Source: Rossellomorea vietnamensis (lineage in GTDB: Bacteria > Bacillota > Bacilli > Bacillales > Bacillaceae_B). Taken from it: DNA of 37,990 bases. The translations under genes were made by a program, and so were the position numbers. The stretch lies in assembly GCF_001305855.1 (NCBI RefSeq), contig NZ_LIXZ01000025.1:1-37990 (forward strand), read 5' to 3'. Positions 9,259 to 17,384 of the stretch are shown here, one piece after another; within the stretch, counting starts at the first letter, position 1, and each line of letters starts with the position of its first letter. A model generated the notes under the pieces. The model ran no database searches. It was not told the DNA's origin and saw only the letters and a program-made list of their open reading frames with translations.

Positions 9259-10712
9259 TTCAACACTTCCTCCAAATTTTTTATCCCATATAAAATTTCA
9301 TCCTCTAAACCTTTTATTCTTTGAATTAGTTCTTGTGGGGACTCATACTCCACTTCCTCATACTCAATTTCTTTATATTTATCAATAGACAAGTCATAGT
9401 CATTTTCACGCAATTCATCAACCTTAACCAAAAAGGATTGCTCTGTTCGTTTTCTTTCTTTTTCATCTTGTAGATTATGAAATCTAGCAATAATATCAGG
9501 GATATCATTTTGTTCAATAGGACTTCTCTTATCATCGAGTGAATAGCCGTCTGCTTTCATATCATAGAACCAAACATTGTCAGTACCACCAGCCCCTGTT
9601 TTAGTAAAAACCATGATTGCGGTAGATACTCCAGCATAGGGTTTAAAAACACCACTAGGCATTTTAATAATCGCTTCTAGTTTATGAGTATCAATAATTT
9701 CTTTTCGAATTTTTTTATGAGCTTTTGAGCTTCCAAATAAGACACCATCTGGTACAACAACAGCGGCACGACCACCAGCTTTTAGAATACGGATGAATAG
9801 TGATAGGAATAGGATTTCGGTTTTCTTTGTTTTTGTAAGTTTTAATAATTCGTTTGAAACTCCTTCTTCATCTAATGAACCCTTAAATGGAGGATTTGCT
9901 AGTACAAGAGTATATTGTTCTTTATCTTTATTTACTTCTGCTAGAGAATCTCGGTAATCGATATTAGGGTTATCAATGCCGTGAAGCATCATATTCATTG
10001 CCCCAATACGCAACATCGTTCTGTCCATATCATTTCCGTAGAACATCGTGTTGTTAAAATGCTCTTTTAAGCCTTGCACTAAAAACAGATCACTTTGGTT
10101 TTTTCGTAAATATTCTGCTGCTGATACAAGAAAGCCAGCTGATCCCATTGCCGGATCGATAATGACATCTTCCGGGGTTGGTTTCATAAGTTCCACCATC
10201 ATATCGATAACGTGGCGTGGTGTGCGAAATTGTCCATTTGTCCCAGAGGTTGCTACTTTTGATAGTAAATACTCATATAAATCACCTTTTGTATCGCGGT
10301 CTTTCATAGGAATGTTATCAATACCATCAACAATTTTAGAAAGCATATTAGCCGTAGGTATCATAAACATTGCGTCATTCATGTATTTTGAGTAAGCAGA
10401 ATCCTCTTTGCCATGTAGGTTCTTAATGAAAGGGAATACTTCTTTTGATACGACTTCATACATTTCTTCAGCTGATCCAATCTGCTTAAAATGACTCCAG
10501 CGTAAATGCTGCTTATCTTTAGGGAACAGGCCTTGATGTTCCGTTCCAAGAAACTCTGCTTCCTGCTCTTTCGTTGTCTCTTGTTCATCTAGTCCTTTTA
10601 TAAATAATAGGTAAGTAAATTGTTCTATTACTGTTAATGGGTTTGTAATTCCCCCAGACCAAAATGTTTCCCATATTTTATCTACTTTATTTCTAATTTC
10701 TCCTGTAATCAC
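9255..10712 (-). CDS. hsdM: Type I restriction-modification methyltransferase subunit HsdM
   Basis: N6-adenine methyltransferase that protects host sites when bound to HsdS. The 485 residues contain the helical HsdM N-terminal domain (1-140), motif X GQFRTPRHVIDM (160-171), the SAM-binding motif I DPAMGSAGF (186-194) and catalytic motif IV NPPF (273-276), so it appears active. The start is GTG with AAGGAGG seven bases upstream. It is the first gene of hsdM-hsdS-hsdR. Methylase first fits the need to protect DNA before the nuclease is made. Confidence 0.96.
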   Translation of the reverse strand: MITGEIRNKVDKIWETFWSGGITNPLTVIEQFTYLLFIKGLDEQETTKEQEAEFLGTEHQGLFPKDKQHLRWSHFKQIGSAEEMYEVVSKEVFPFIKNLHGKEDSAYSKYMNDAMFMIPTANMLSKIVDGIDNIPMKDRDTKGDLYEYLLSKVATSGTNGQFRTPRHVIDMMVELMKPTPEDVIIDPAMGSAGFLVSAAEYLRKNQSDLFLVQGLKEHFNNTMFYGNDMDRTMLRIGAMNMMLHGIDNPNIDYRDSLAEVNKDKEQYTLVLANPPFKGSLDEEGVSNELLKLTKTKKTEILFLSLFIRILKAGGRAAVVVPDGVLFGSSKAHKKIRKEIIDTHKLEAIIKMPSGVFKPYAGVSTAIMVFTKTGAGGTDNVWFYDMKADGYSLDDKRSPIEQNDIPDIIARFHNLQDEKERKRTEQSFLVKVDELRENDYDLSIDKYKEIEYEEVEYESPQELIQRIKGLEDEILYGIKNLEEVLK

Positions 10713-10742
10713 TTTGTTTCCTCCTTGAATTTTCCATTAGTT

Positions 10743-10772
10743 ATTATATCACTATCTAAAATATCCAGATAG
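10743..10772 (-). promoter_or_regulatory. hsdM promoter with overlapping inverted repeat
   Basis: On the minus strand a consensus TATAAT (10748-10743) lies about 30 bases before the hsdM GTG; the -35 position is poor (TATCTG). A 6-base inverted repeat CTATCT/AGATAG (10752-10757 and 10767-10772) fills the spacer, where a bound repressor would block RNA polymerase. The rest of 10773-10897 contains no gene. Confidence 0.4.
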
Positions 10773-10897
10773 TAAGTGGGGAAAAATCATTTACAACTCT
10801 TACCCCCACCATTAAATTAGTTCAATTGAAATCCAACCAACTTAATACGTGAAATTATTAATAACTTCCTACCTAATTGTTTTAAAAAGCAATTGCC

Positions 10898-12220
10898 TTA
10901 GTCAAATAATAAATTAGTAAATTCCTCAATCTGCTTTCTGACAGCTCTGAGATCCATTAATTTTAGTTCTTTGTTAATTTCATCGATTATCTTTTGTTGT
11001 AATTGGATAGTCGGTACAGGTACTTTGATTGTTTTGATTGCTCCAAGCTTTATAAACTGTTGAGCAGCACCTCCTGACCGGCTTTCAAAAAACTTTTCGG
11101 CCCATGTTGTATTGAAATAATAGACCAAAAACTCCGGCAAAACTTGATTAACATCGGGCATTACAATAGTAAGGTGCTGATTGGCCACTGCCCCTTCAAA
11201 TTTTTCATCGACTAATGCAGCTTTACCTATAGTACCGACCCTGGAGATAAGCACCTCATTTTTAAAAAGTGTACTCTTTAAATTTATCTCCTTAAATTCC
11301 TCATCAATATAGACCAGTTCTTCTTTTGAGATGAGGTTTCCTTTAAGGTCCTTAATGCGTACATATGGTATACCTTCAGTTTTATATTCCTTAGAAGGAA
11401 TGGCTGCACCAGATCTGAATTTAATGGTGATATCTTCTAAAGATTTAGTTTCCACAGACCACGCTTGACTCTTGTTATCCATATAAAAGCCAACATCAAG
11501 CCTATCTTTCAATTTATCATATGGATAAGGTTGATATAGTATTGACTCCTTTATCAACTCTTCTTCTATAATTAGAATATCATTTTTAGTAAACACTTCT
11601 TCTACAACCTGTTCAGTTGATTTAGTATTATTATTTCGTTCTATCCAAAGAGAGAAATATTCGTTAGCTTTATTTTCAATAGCATCATTAAAACAGTTAT
11701 CAGGAACCTCTAAATCTTTTAAGTCCTTTAACTTAACCGTTGGAACTGTCATCCCTTTTGACAAAGCTGTAATTTGTTTATTAAAAGAATTACTCCTTAA
11801 AACAAAGTAAAGGACTTCAGCTAATATTCTTTTGGGTCTTAATACTGCAAAAGTTGTGTTTACAACACACCCTTCAAATTCTTTAGTAACAACCGCAACT
11901 AAATTTCGCTCGGGTCGAACTGTTGAAATAAGAATATCCCCTTGTCTGACGATTAACCTGGCTCTAGCCGGTAATTCTTCTCCGTGCATTTTTTTTGCTG
12001 ACAAAAGTATTCCTTCTTCTGTAATACAATTGGAATCTATATAGCTGTATTCGCGATCACTTATGATCTGATCTTGATTTAATCTGTCAGGATTAAAATC
12101 TACAACCTCATTTAATGGCGTACCTTTTATAACTGCCAAATCCTGCTTTGATAATAATGAAGTTACAACCCATTCATCATTATTAATAACGTTATATGGA
12201 AGTGTACTGATCTCAGCCAT
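10898..12220 (-). CDS. Specificity subunit (HsdS-like) of a second restriction-type system
   Basis: The 440-residue protein has two target-recognition-type halves. The first spans about 20-190 (including QGDILISTVRPERNL and TVPTVKLKDLKDLEVP); the second spans about 255-420 (including YVRIKDLKG, NEVLISRVGTIGKAAL and IKLGAIKTIKVPVP). It ends in the usual coupling helix with LQQKIIDEINKEL. I chose the ATG at 12220-12218: it has AAGGGGG eight bases upstream and overlaps the upstream stop codon region by 8 bases, whereas the in-frame ATG 20 codons earlier has no such site. It should confer DNA target choice on the partner nuclease-methyltransferase. Partner choice is inferred from adjacency. Confidence 0.85.
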   Translation of the reverse strand: MAEISTLPYNVINNDEWVVTSLLSKQDLAVIKGTPLNEVVDFNPDRLNQDQIISDREYSYIDSNCITEEGILLSAKKMHGEELPARARLIVRQGDILISTVRPERNLVAVVTKEFEGCVVNTTFAVLRPKRILAEVLYFVLRSNSFNKQITALSKGMTVPTVKLKDLKDLEVPDNCFNDAIENKANEYFSLWIERNNNTKSTEQVVEEVFTKNDILIIEEELIKESILYQPYPYDKLKDRLDVGFYMDNKSQAWSVETKSLEDITIKFRSGAAIPSKEYKTEGIPYVRIKDLKGNLISKEELVYIDEEFKEINLKSTLFKNEVLISRVGTIGKAALVDEKFEGAVANQHLTIVMPDVNQVLPEFLVYYFNTTWAEKFFESRSGGAAQQFIKLGAIKTIKVPVPTIQLQQKIIDEINKELKLMDLRAVRKQIEEFTNLLFD

Positions 12221-13613
12221 TTGGCAGTCCCCCTTTTTTCCATTTTGAAAATCCTCCAACAATTTCCTTAAAATCTTCAACGCTATCTGCTCTTGCTAGG
12301 AATATTTCATCAGCTGACTCATTAGCTTCTTTTTTCTTACGTAAGACTAGTACACTTACCTTCACACTAGCGTATGGCTTTAAGGTGTGCGTAGGTAAAC
12401 TTACTATAGTCTCTATAATACTTTTTTCTTTTATGAAATCTCTTGTAATACTGAACTTCTCACTAAACAAAACACTTTCAGGAACCAACATCACAATGTA
12501 CCCACCTGGTTGCGTTACGGTTATAGCCTTTTCAATGAATAAATCAGATGCATCAACTCTTTTTTGTGCTAGTTTATAATTGATGTGTAACTCTTCAGGC
12601 AGGTTATATTTTAAGCCTAATGGTGGATCCAGCAAAGTGAGAGAAAAGGTATTAGCTTGTAACTCCTCATTCTCTCGTATCGAATCTTTACAATTCACTT
12701 CAAATGCATTTATCCCGCTTACAATGGACATTATTTTTGAAATGGTACAAGTATCTTGATAGATTTCAAAACCGATTAGTCTTTTGATGTTATTGGCTCC
12801 AATTACATCAAAAGCAATTGAGCCATATCCAGAGGCTAAGTCAACAACACTATCCTTTTTAAAATCTAATTGCTGAACTAATCCTACATACAATTCACGT
12901 AAATGTGGTGGAGCATTGAACTGACCTATGATTGGTTTGTTAACCTCTAAACATTTCATTATTATCTGTCTTAATGCAGAATGGACCGGTGGTAGTACAC
13001 TGATTTTGTTTAGAAAGGTCACAAGCTGCTCTGACTGAAGATCATAGTTAACTTGTTGGATATCAATCTCATAAAATTTTGATGCTTCAAATAGCAATTC
13101 TTTAAACTGTTGAAATTCTTCAATTTTTACCCACTTATCGAGATCACCATGTTCACTTAAATAGGTTCTTACTAATAATGTATGGGCCATAACTTTCCCA
13201 TACTGCTCACTTGGAAGATATCCTCTAATCCCCTCTAATGCCTCCCAGGCAGTTTTTTCAATCAAATCGTCCTTTGTTAGATATAAATGCTTACTTTCAA
13301 ATTCCGGCTCATCAGTTGGTAAAAATGTATTTCCATCGAACCAGTACTGATTATCAGGAAATACTAATAACGCATAAGGTGCTTTTATTCCTTGAACATA
13401 TTTCATTAATTGTTGCTGGGCACTTGGATTTGGTTTTTCCTTTATTTCAACAACAACTTGAACCTCTTCATTACCTTCATCATTTAGTGTATAACCAACC
13501 AAGTCAGGACCACTCCGACCTATTTTTACACCGCTTTTAACGATAGGTAATCCTTTTTGTTTTAATTCTTTCTCAGTTTGATTTAACAACTTTTTCTCCA
13601 AAGATAATCCCAC
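12213..13613 (-). CDS. Nuclease-methyltransferase fusion with atypical catalytic motif
   Basis: Residues 1-100 form a type I/HSDR_N-like PD-(D/E)xK nuclease: PD at 36-37 and VEIK with Glu56 and Lys58. After a linker comes a gamma-type N6-adenine methyltransferase: motif X GQFNAPPHLRELY (230-242), motif I DLASGYG (258-264) and motif IV DPPL (329-332). The canonical motif IV is (N/D/S)PP(Y/F/W); the aromatic residue that stacks on the flipped adenine is Leu here, so methylation may be weak or lost. Nuclease plus methylase in one chain with a separate specificity subunit resembles type IIB enzymes such as BcgI, but at 466 residues it is shorter. The start is GTG with GGAG upstream, 20 bases after the 98-residue gene. 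It may alternatively be a non-methylating sensor or nuclease. Confidence 0.8.
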   Translation of the reverse strand: MGLSLEKKLLNQTEKELKQKGLPIVKSGVKIGRSGPDLVGYTLNDEGNEEVQVVVEIKEKPNPSAQQQLMKYVQGIKAPYALLVFPDNQYWFDGNTFLPTDEPEFESKHLYLTKDDLIEKTAWEALEGIRGYLPSEQYGKVMAHTLLVRTYLSEHGDLDKWVKIEEFQQFKELLFEASKFYEIDIQQVNYDLQSEQLVTFLNKISVLPPVHSALRQIIMKCLEVNKPIIGQFNAPPHLRELYVGLVQQLDFKKDSVVDLASGYGSIAFDVIGANNIKRLIGFEIYQDTCTISKIMSIVSGINAFEVNCKDSIRENEELQANTFSLTLLDPPLGLKYNLPEELHINYKLAQKRVDASDLFIEKAITVTQPGGYIVMLVPESVLFSEKFSITRDFIKEKSIIETIVSLPTHTLKPYASVKVSVLVLRKKKEANESADEIFLARADSVEDFKEIVGGFSKWKKGGLPNG

Positions 13614-13633
13614 TGTATCTCACTCCTTTTTTA

Positions 13634-13930
13634 TTAAGCAATAATCGCTTCTGTTTTTTTATTAAATCTCATCAACTTCTGCAAGTAGAAGTTTTCTTTT
13701 TCTGCCTCTTTGCCACTTTCATATTCCTTCTTATTTATTGCCTTGGCACTGGCAACACTATATAAGATAGTATTGTTCTTTTTTACACCAGGCATTTCTG
13801 ACACAATTTCCAGTACATCCATTAATACACAATTGTTATCCGTTTGAAGGTAGCGAGGAACACTAACCTCTTTCTTCTTACCTACATGACCATACCGACA
13901 TACCACCCTCCAATACTTATACTCATCCAT
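13634..13930 (-). CDS. Small protein, first gene of the second restriction-type operon
   Basis: This 98-residue basic protein has the start ATG and AAGGAGG about 11 bases upstream. It opens with WRVVCRYGHVGKKKEV, resembling small proteins that begin with a C-x-C-GH segment and occur near restriction genes; here the first of the paired cysteines is present but the second is Tyr, so metal binding is doubtful. It lies 20 bases before the nuclease-methyltransferase gene and shares its promoter, so an accessory or control role in that system is plausible. No helix-turn-helix typical of controller proteins is evident. Function unknown. Confidence 0.65.
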   Translation of the reverse strand: MDEYKYWRVVCRYGHVGKKKEVSVPRYLQTDNNCVLMDVLEIVSEMPGVKKNNTILYSVASAKAINKKEYESGKEAEKENFYLQKLMRFNKKTEAIIA

Positions 13931-13968
13931 TGACGCGATTACCTCCTTATTATTTTATTTCGTTATAT

Positions 13969-14074
13969 TCATTGGTGCGTTTTATTATATTTACATTAAA
14001 CCACCAAATTAATCTCCTGTCAACACTCCAGTGAAATTTATTTTAAGTGAACTAAACAAAATACGCACCAATGA
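13969..14074. repeat. 12-base inverted repeat flanking a promoter
   Basis: TCATTGGTGCGT (13969-13980) and its exact reverse complement ACGCACCAATGA (14063-14074) are 82 bases apart. One copy lies just downstream of the -10 box and the other about 40 bases upstream of the -35 box. This arrangement suits a repressor that bridges two operators. It could instead be a relic of an insertion end. Confidence 0.5.
13995..14023 (-). promoter_or_regulatory. Promoter of the second restriction-type operon
   Basis: On the minus strand TTGACA (14023-14018) is followed after 17 bases by TTTAAT (14000-13995). The -35 is perfect and the -10 has one mismatch. It lies about 65 bases before the ATG of the 98-residue gene and is flanked by two inverted copies of a 12-base element. 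Confidence 0.55.
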
Positions 14075-14103
14075 TAAAATAGTTAATGATTTGGTTTTCT
14101 ACT

Positions 14104-14139
14104 AAAAAAGGAGCTCAACATTTGGTTGAACTCCTTTTT
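14104..14139. terminator. Bidirectional terminator
   Basis: GGAG-C-TCAAC and GTTGA-A-CTCC form a hairpin around ATTTG, with an A-run on the left and a T-run on the right. It can end minus-strand transcription from the integrase remnant before it enters the second restriction-type operon. Confidence 0.6.
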
Positions 14140-14182
14140 AGGATGGTTATGCACCCTTTTATTTAGTGCAGCATTTGGAGAT

Positions 14183-14773
14183 TTATTTATATAATAAGTT
14201 TTGGGTTGTTTCAATTCTACTATGTCGCAAGCGATTCTTTATCAAGTCGAGGGATGCCCCCGCATTAACTAGTAAGATAGCATGCATTCTTCTTAAATCA
14301 TGAAATGTTATTTTCCTAACATTTGCTTTTTCGATTAATCGATGAAATTCTATTCTTATGGTAGAAGGTTTTCGGACTCCTCCAGTTTTATCGGGGAATA
14401 CCAGATTTAATTTATGCTGATTTTGCTTATCCATCTCCCTCCGCTGCTTTTCTTTGTACTCCTTTAGGGTAATCACCAGGTTAGAAGGCAAAGCTATGGT
14501 ATGGGATCCACTTCTTAATGGTTCAATTTGTTTTTCTCCACTTCCTGTTGAGAGAGCATTCTTATTAACAGTTAAAGTTTCCTTATCAAAGTCGATATTA
14601 TCCCATGTTATGGCCAAAAGTTCTCCTAGCCTCACCCCTGTAGAGAGTACAAATTTATACATTTCCCCGCTACCTTCTAGTTCTGCTACTTTGAGAAACT
14701 CGATCACCTCTTTATTACTCCACGGTACAAACTTTCGTACTGGCTTTTTATTCATTTTCATCATACCTTTCAT
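14183..14773 (-). pseudogene. Tyrosine integrase remnant (catalytic domain only)
   Basis: The 196-residue frame contains most of a phage-type integrase catalytic domain: STGVRLGEL with the first Arg, a HDLRRMHA block (HxxR), LRHSRIETT with the second His, and a Tyr two codons before the stop. Intact relatives have an N-terminal arm and core-binding domain of about 170 residues; here an in-frame stop lies immediately upstream, and no integrase-like sequence is found in the next 280 bases. The C-terminal tail after the Tyr is also shorter than normal. It is most likely decayed and inactive, left by an earlier element. Confidence 0.7.
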
Positions 14774-15061
14774 TGGTTATTCATTTTTAATTCCCATTTC
14801 AACAAGAGCTTAGAACTGGTGGAACGAACAGAACACACATTGTACTTCCTAATATCACTTCTGTCCTTTTTACTCACAACCAAATCATTTTTATTCCTAC
14901 TCTTAGAAAAAGGGTCATTTTTAGTGCTCGAGATTCTAGATTGAGGACCTAAGAAGTTAATGACCGTATCACTACTTCTATAACCTAACTAATGCTGTAC
15001 TCTTAAAATTTGTTTTCTTACGTCCTCCTTTCGAGTCTTTTCCAAGATTAAATTAGCAAAT
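14774..15061. other. Intergenic stretch without a supported gene
   Basis: On the minus strand one frame stays open for about 65 codons (Lys/Ser/Arg-rich, ending shortly before the integrase remnant), but it lacks a normal start codon with a ribosome-binding site and resembles nothing I know. It may be degraded coding DNA from the element that supplied the integrase remnant. Confidence 0.4.
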
Positions 15062-15103
15062 AAAAAAGGGCAGACGGATAGTGAGATCACTAATCCATCG
15101 CCC
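15062..15103 (-). terminator. Terminator after the recombinase trio
   Basis: On the minus strand GGGC-GA-GGAT-GTGA pairs with TCAC-ATCC-TC-GCCC through small internal loops and is followed by TTTTTT. It lies about 200 bases after the last recombinase stop; 15104-15311 contains no supported gene. Confidence 0.75.
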
Positions 15104-15311
15104 TGGTCCTTCCAGCCACAATGCATTTAACTTAAGGCTACTATATTGAATTAACTTCATTATATTAGTGGTATTGCTGCATTTCAAATAGAAGCGATAA
15201 ATTTTTTTCATTGAATCAAGAACTTTCACTTTAATGTCCTCTAAGAAGTGCATTTAGAGTTTTGTTCATGGATTCGTTAGGAACTTCAAGATGTCCTTCT
15301 CAATGGCAGTG

Positions 15312-16265
15312 TTATAAAAATTGATCTGAATTTGCCTCCAAGTAATTTCGATAATTCATATTATAGTTAAGATAATGCATCGTTGTTTCAATTCTTTCAT
15401 GACGTAATTGCTCCTGTATAGAAAACTCGTTCGCTCCACTTATTAGGAGCAGTTGGGCCATCGTATGCCGTAAATCGTGGACACGTACCTTCCTATCAAT
15501 CCCAGCTTCATCATAAATCCGTTGTAACATTGAAACTAATCTCCTTCTATTCAATGGCTTACCCTTATAGAAGAATACTTCTTTATCTTGTCCGTTAGAC
15601 CACTTCAGCCACTCGGGGTGTTTAAAGTATTGTTCAAGAGCTTCTTTCAATTTGTCTACTACTGAGACAACCCCTGCGGATGTTTTCTGGCCAAGAATGA
15701 TATCTATTGTTTGAAACTCCAGATTTATTTGTGACTTTTTCATCAAACAAACCTCTTGTGAACGTAATCCGCACGTTAAAAACAAAAGCATTAGTACATA
15801 GGATTGTTTAAAAAACGAATCTACTTTTTTTGAGGCTGTTAGCAACTTATCCGCATCTTCTTTACTGAAAGCACGATCTACTTTTTTAAGCTTATAATAT
15901 GGATTCGGATAATACGTTGTTGGGTTTGACTTTATCAAGCCTACCATTTTCAAGAACTTGAAAAAGCATTTAAGTGCTTCAATACTATTATAAAGAGTTT
16001 TATGACTGGCTCCATCCTCTATGAGGAATTCCACGTAATCATCTATAAACTCTTCATTTATTGGATCATATCTCGAATCTAATTTTCCAAACATAAACTT
16101 ATCAAAATCCAACTCCCTTACAGGGCCCAAGGACATCATATATCTTCCAAACCTTTTAAGAAGATACTTATAACTGTCTTTTGTTGACTGTGCTATATGA
16201 GTATGTTTATACCATTCCTTATAATAATGTGAATCCAAAATAATATTGCTTTCCATCTTTTTCAC
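15312..16265 (-). CDS. Tyrosine recombinase, third gene of the trio
   Basis: The 317-residue protein has an N-terminal SAM-like core-binding domain (about 10-110) and a catalytic domain with TCGLRSQEV (first Arg), HDLRHTMA (HxxR), RHERIETT (second His) and the nucleophile Tyr in MHYLNYN. All catalytic positions are present. It begins 6 bases after the second recombinase stop, so translation is probably coupled. In RIT elements the three enzymes are thought to act together on the element's ends; their individual tasks are not established. Confidence 0.88.
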   Translation of the reverse strand: MKKMESNIILDSHYYKEWYKHTHIAQSTKDSYKYLLKRFGRYMMSLGPVRELDFDKFMFGKLDSRYDPINEEFIDDYVEFLIEDGASHKTLYNSIEALKCFFKFLKMVGLIKSNPTTYYPNPYYKLKKVDRAFSKEDADKLLTASKKVDSFFKQSYVLMLLFLTCGLRSQEVCLMKKSQINLEFQTIDIILGQKTSAGVVSVVDKLKEALEQYFKHPEWLKWSNGQDKEVFFYKGKPLNRRRLVSMLQRIYDEAGIDRKVRVHDLRHTMAQLLLISGANEFSIQEQLRHERIETTMHYLNYNMNYRNYLEANSDQFL

Positions 16266-16271
16266 CTCCTC

Positions 16272-17384
16272 TCATAAAAGCTTCGCAATTGGATTCTTCT
16301 CCATGTCTTCTTTAATTTGATTCCTGCTTTGTTTTGCATATGGTTTCAATGATGTAACAGTGGAATGACCCATCAGGTCCATCATTGCATACAAATTGAT
16401 CCCAGAGCGAATACCGTACACAGCATAGCTATGTCTAAAATTATGAACGCTTAGTTTCTCTACTTCATCGTCACTAATCGATTTTGCTTTCTTTGCTAAA
16501 CTTTTAACCATCCCTCTAACTGCTCGGTCCGTTATCGCAGTTTCTCCTCCCGTTGATGAAAAAACATACAAATCTCCACAATTAGCTTTAAGTGTTTTCC
16601 AATCTTCAGCGAGGTGCCCATACATAAAATCAATATATTTCATTAAGACATGTAAAGCGTCACGTTGAATATATGCAGGGAGAAGCTTCTTTTTTTTACG
16701 TTTTCTCCTCACCATAATCATTTCTTCTTCCAAATCAATGTCCGATAAAGTGATACCAACAAGTTCACTTACTCTTAATGCTGATCCAAGGAATACACTA
16801 ATAATCGTATAATTTCGAAGTCCAAAAGCTGTCTCTTTACTTAAAAGGAGTAATTCCTTTAATTGTTTAATATTGTAAAACCTTGGCAATCCATCTTTGT
16901 TCCAGTCCACCCTTAAAGTCCCATCGAAATCATCTTTGTTCAATAAATAAAATTCTTGAACTACTGTTTTTATGAATGTTCTAAAAAATGCTGCTTTTTT
17001 AGCGCTTGTATTGCTCGAAAAATCACTTTGACCAAAATAATCAAGCAAAGCAGTTGTTGGATATATTACTTCCGTTAACTGTAAATCTAAGGTTCCATAT
17101 TTTTTGATGATAAAATCACCAAATAATTTTCCTTCAGATTGGTAGGTAACCTTAGATGTATCCGCTAAACTTTTAAATTTTGAGCTTGCATAAAAAAAGT
17201 GCAAGCTTTCTTCGACAGTTAATTGTTGAAAGGAATCTCCTTGTTCTGTTGCCCCTCTATCTCCACTTAGATCTAAAACATTAAATGCAGCCATTTGGAG
17301 TTCTTCCATGTTATGGAACTCTAATAGTTGCTGGATAGCAACTTGAGCAGAACCTTGCTTAGAAACTTCTTGGTTAAAAGTCAT
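16272..17384 (-). CDS. Tyrosine recombinase, second gene of the trio
   Basis: The 370-residue protein has an extended N-terminus (about 60 residues), a core-binding domain (about 65-165) and a catalytic domain with GSALRVSEL (first Arg), a basic beta-hairpin rich in Arg and Lys, HNFRHSYA (HxxR), MGHSTVTS (second His) and a Tyr in KPYAKQ. The start ATG overlaps the end of the first recombinase gene by 11 bases. It appears intact. The sequence around the nucleophile Tyr departs from the common HYLH pattern, which is usual among trio enzymes. Confidence 0.86.
   Translation of the reverse strand: MTFNQEVSKQGSAQVAIQQLLEFHNMEELQMAAFNVLDLSGDRGATEQGDSFQQLTVEESLHFFYASSKFKSLADTSKVTYQSEGKLFGDFIIKKYGTLDLQLTEVIYPTTALLDYFGQSDFSSNTSAKKAAFFRTFIKTVVQEFYLLNKDDFDGTLRVDWNKDGLPRFYNIKQLKELLLLSKETAFGLRNYTIISVFLGSALRVSELVGITLSDIDLEEEMIMVRRKRKKKKLLPAYIQRDALHVLMKYIDFMYGHLAEDWKTLKANCGDLYVFSSTGGETAITDRAVRGMVKSLAKKAKSISDDEVEKLSVHNFRHSYAVYGIRSGINLYAMMDLMGHSTVTSLKPYAKQSRNQIKEDMEKNPIAKLL

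Noticed and set aside
15053..15253. 66-codon minus-strand frame after the recombinase trio
   Set aside because: It runs through the operon terminator hairpin and its U-tract and resembles no protein.
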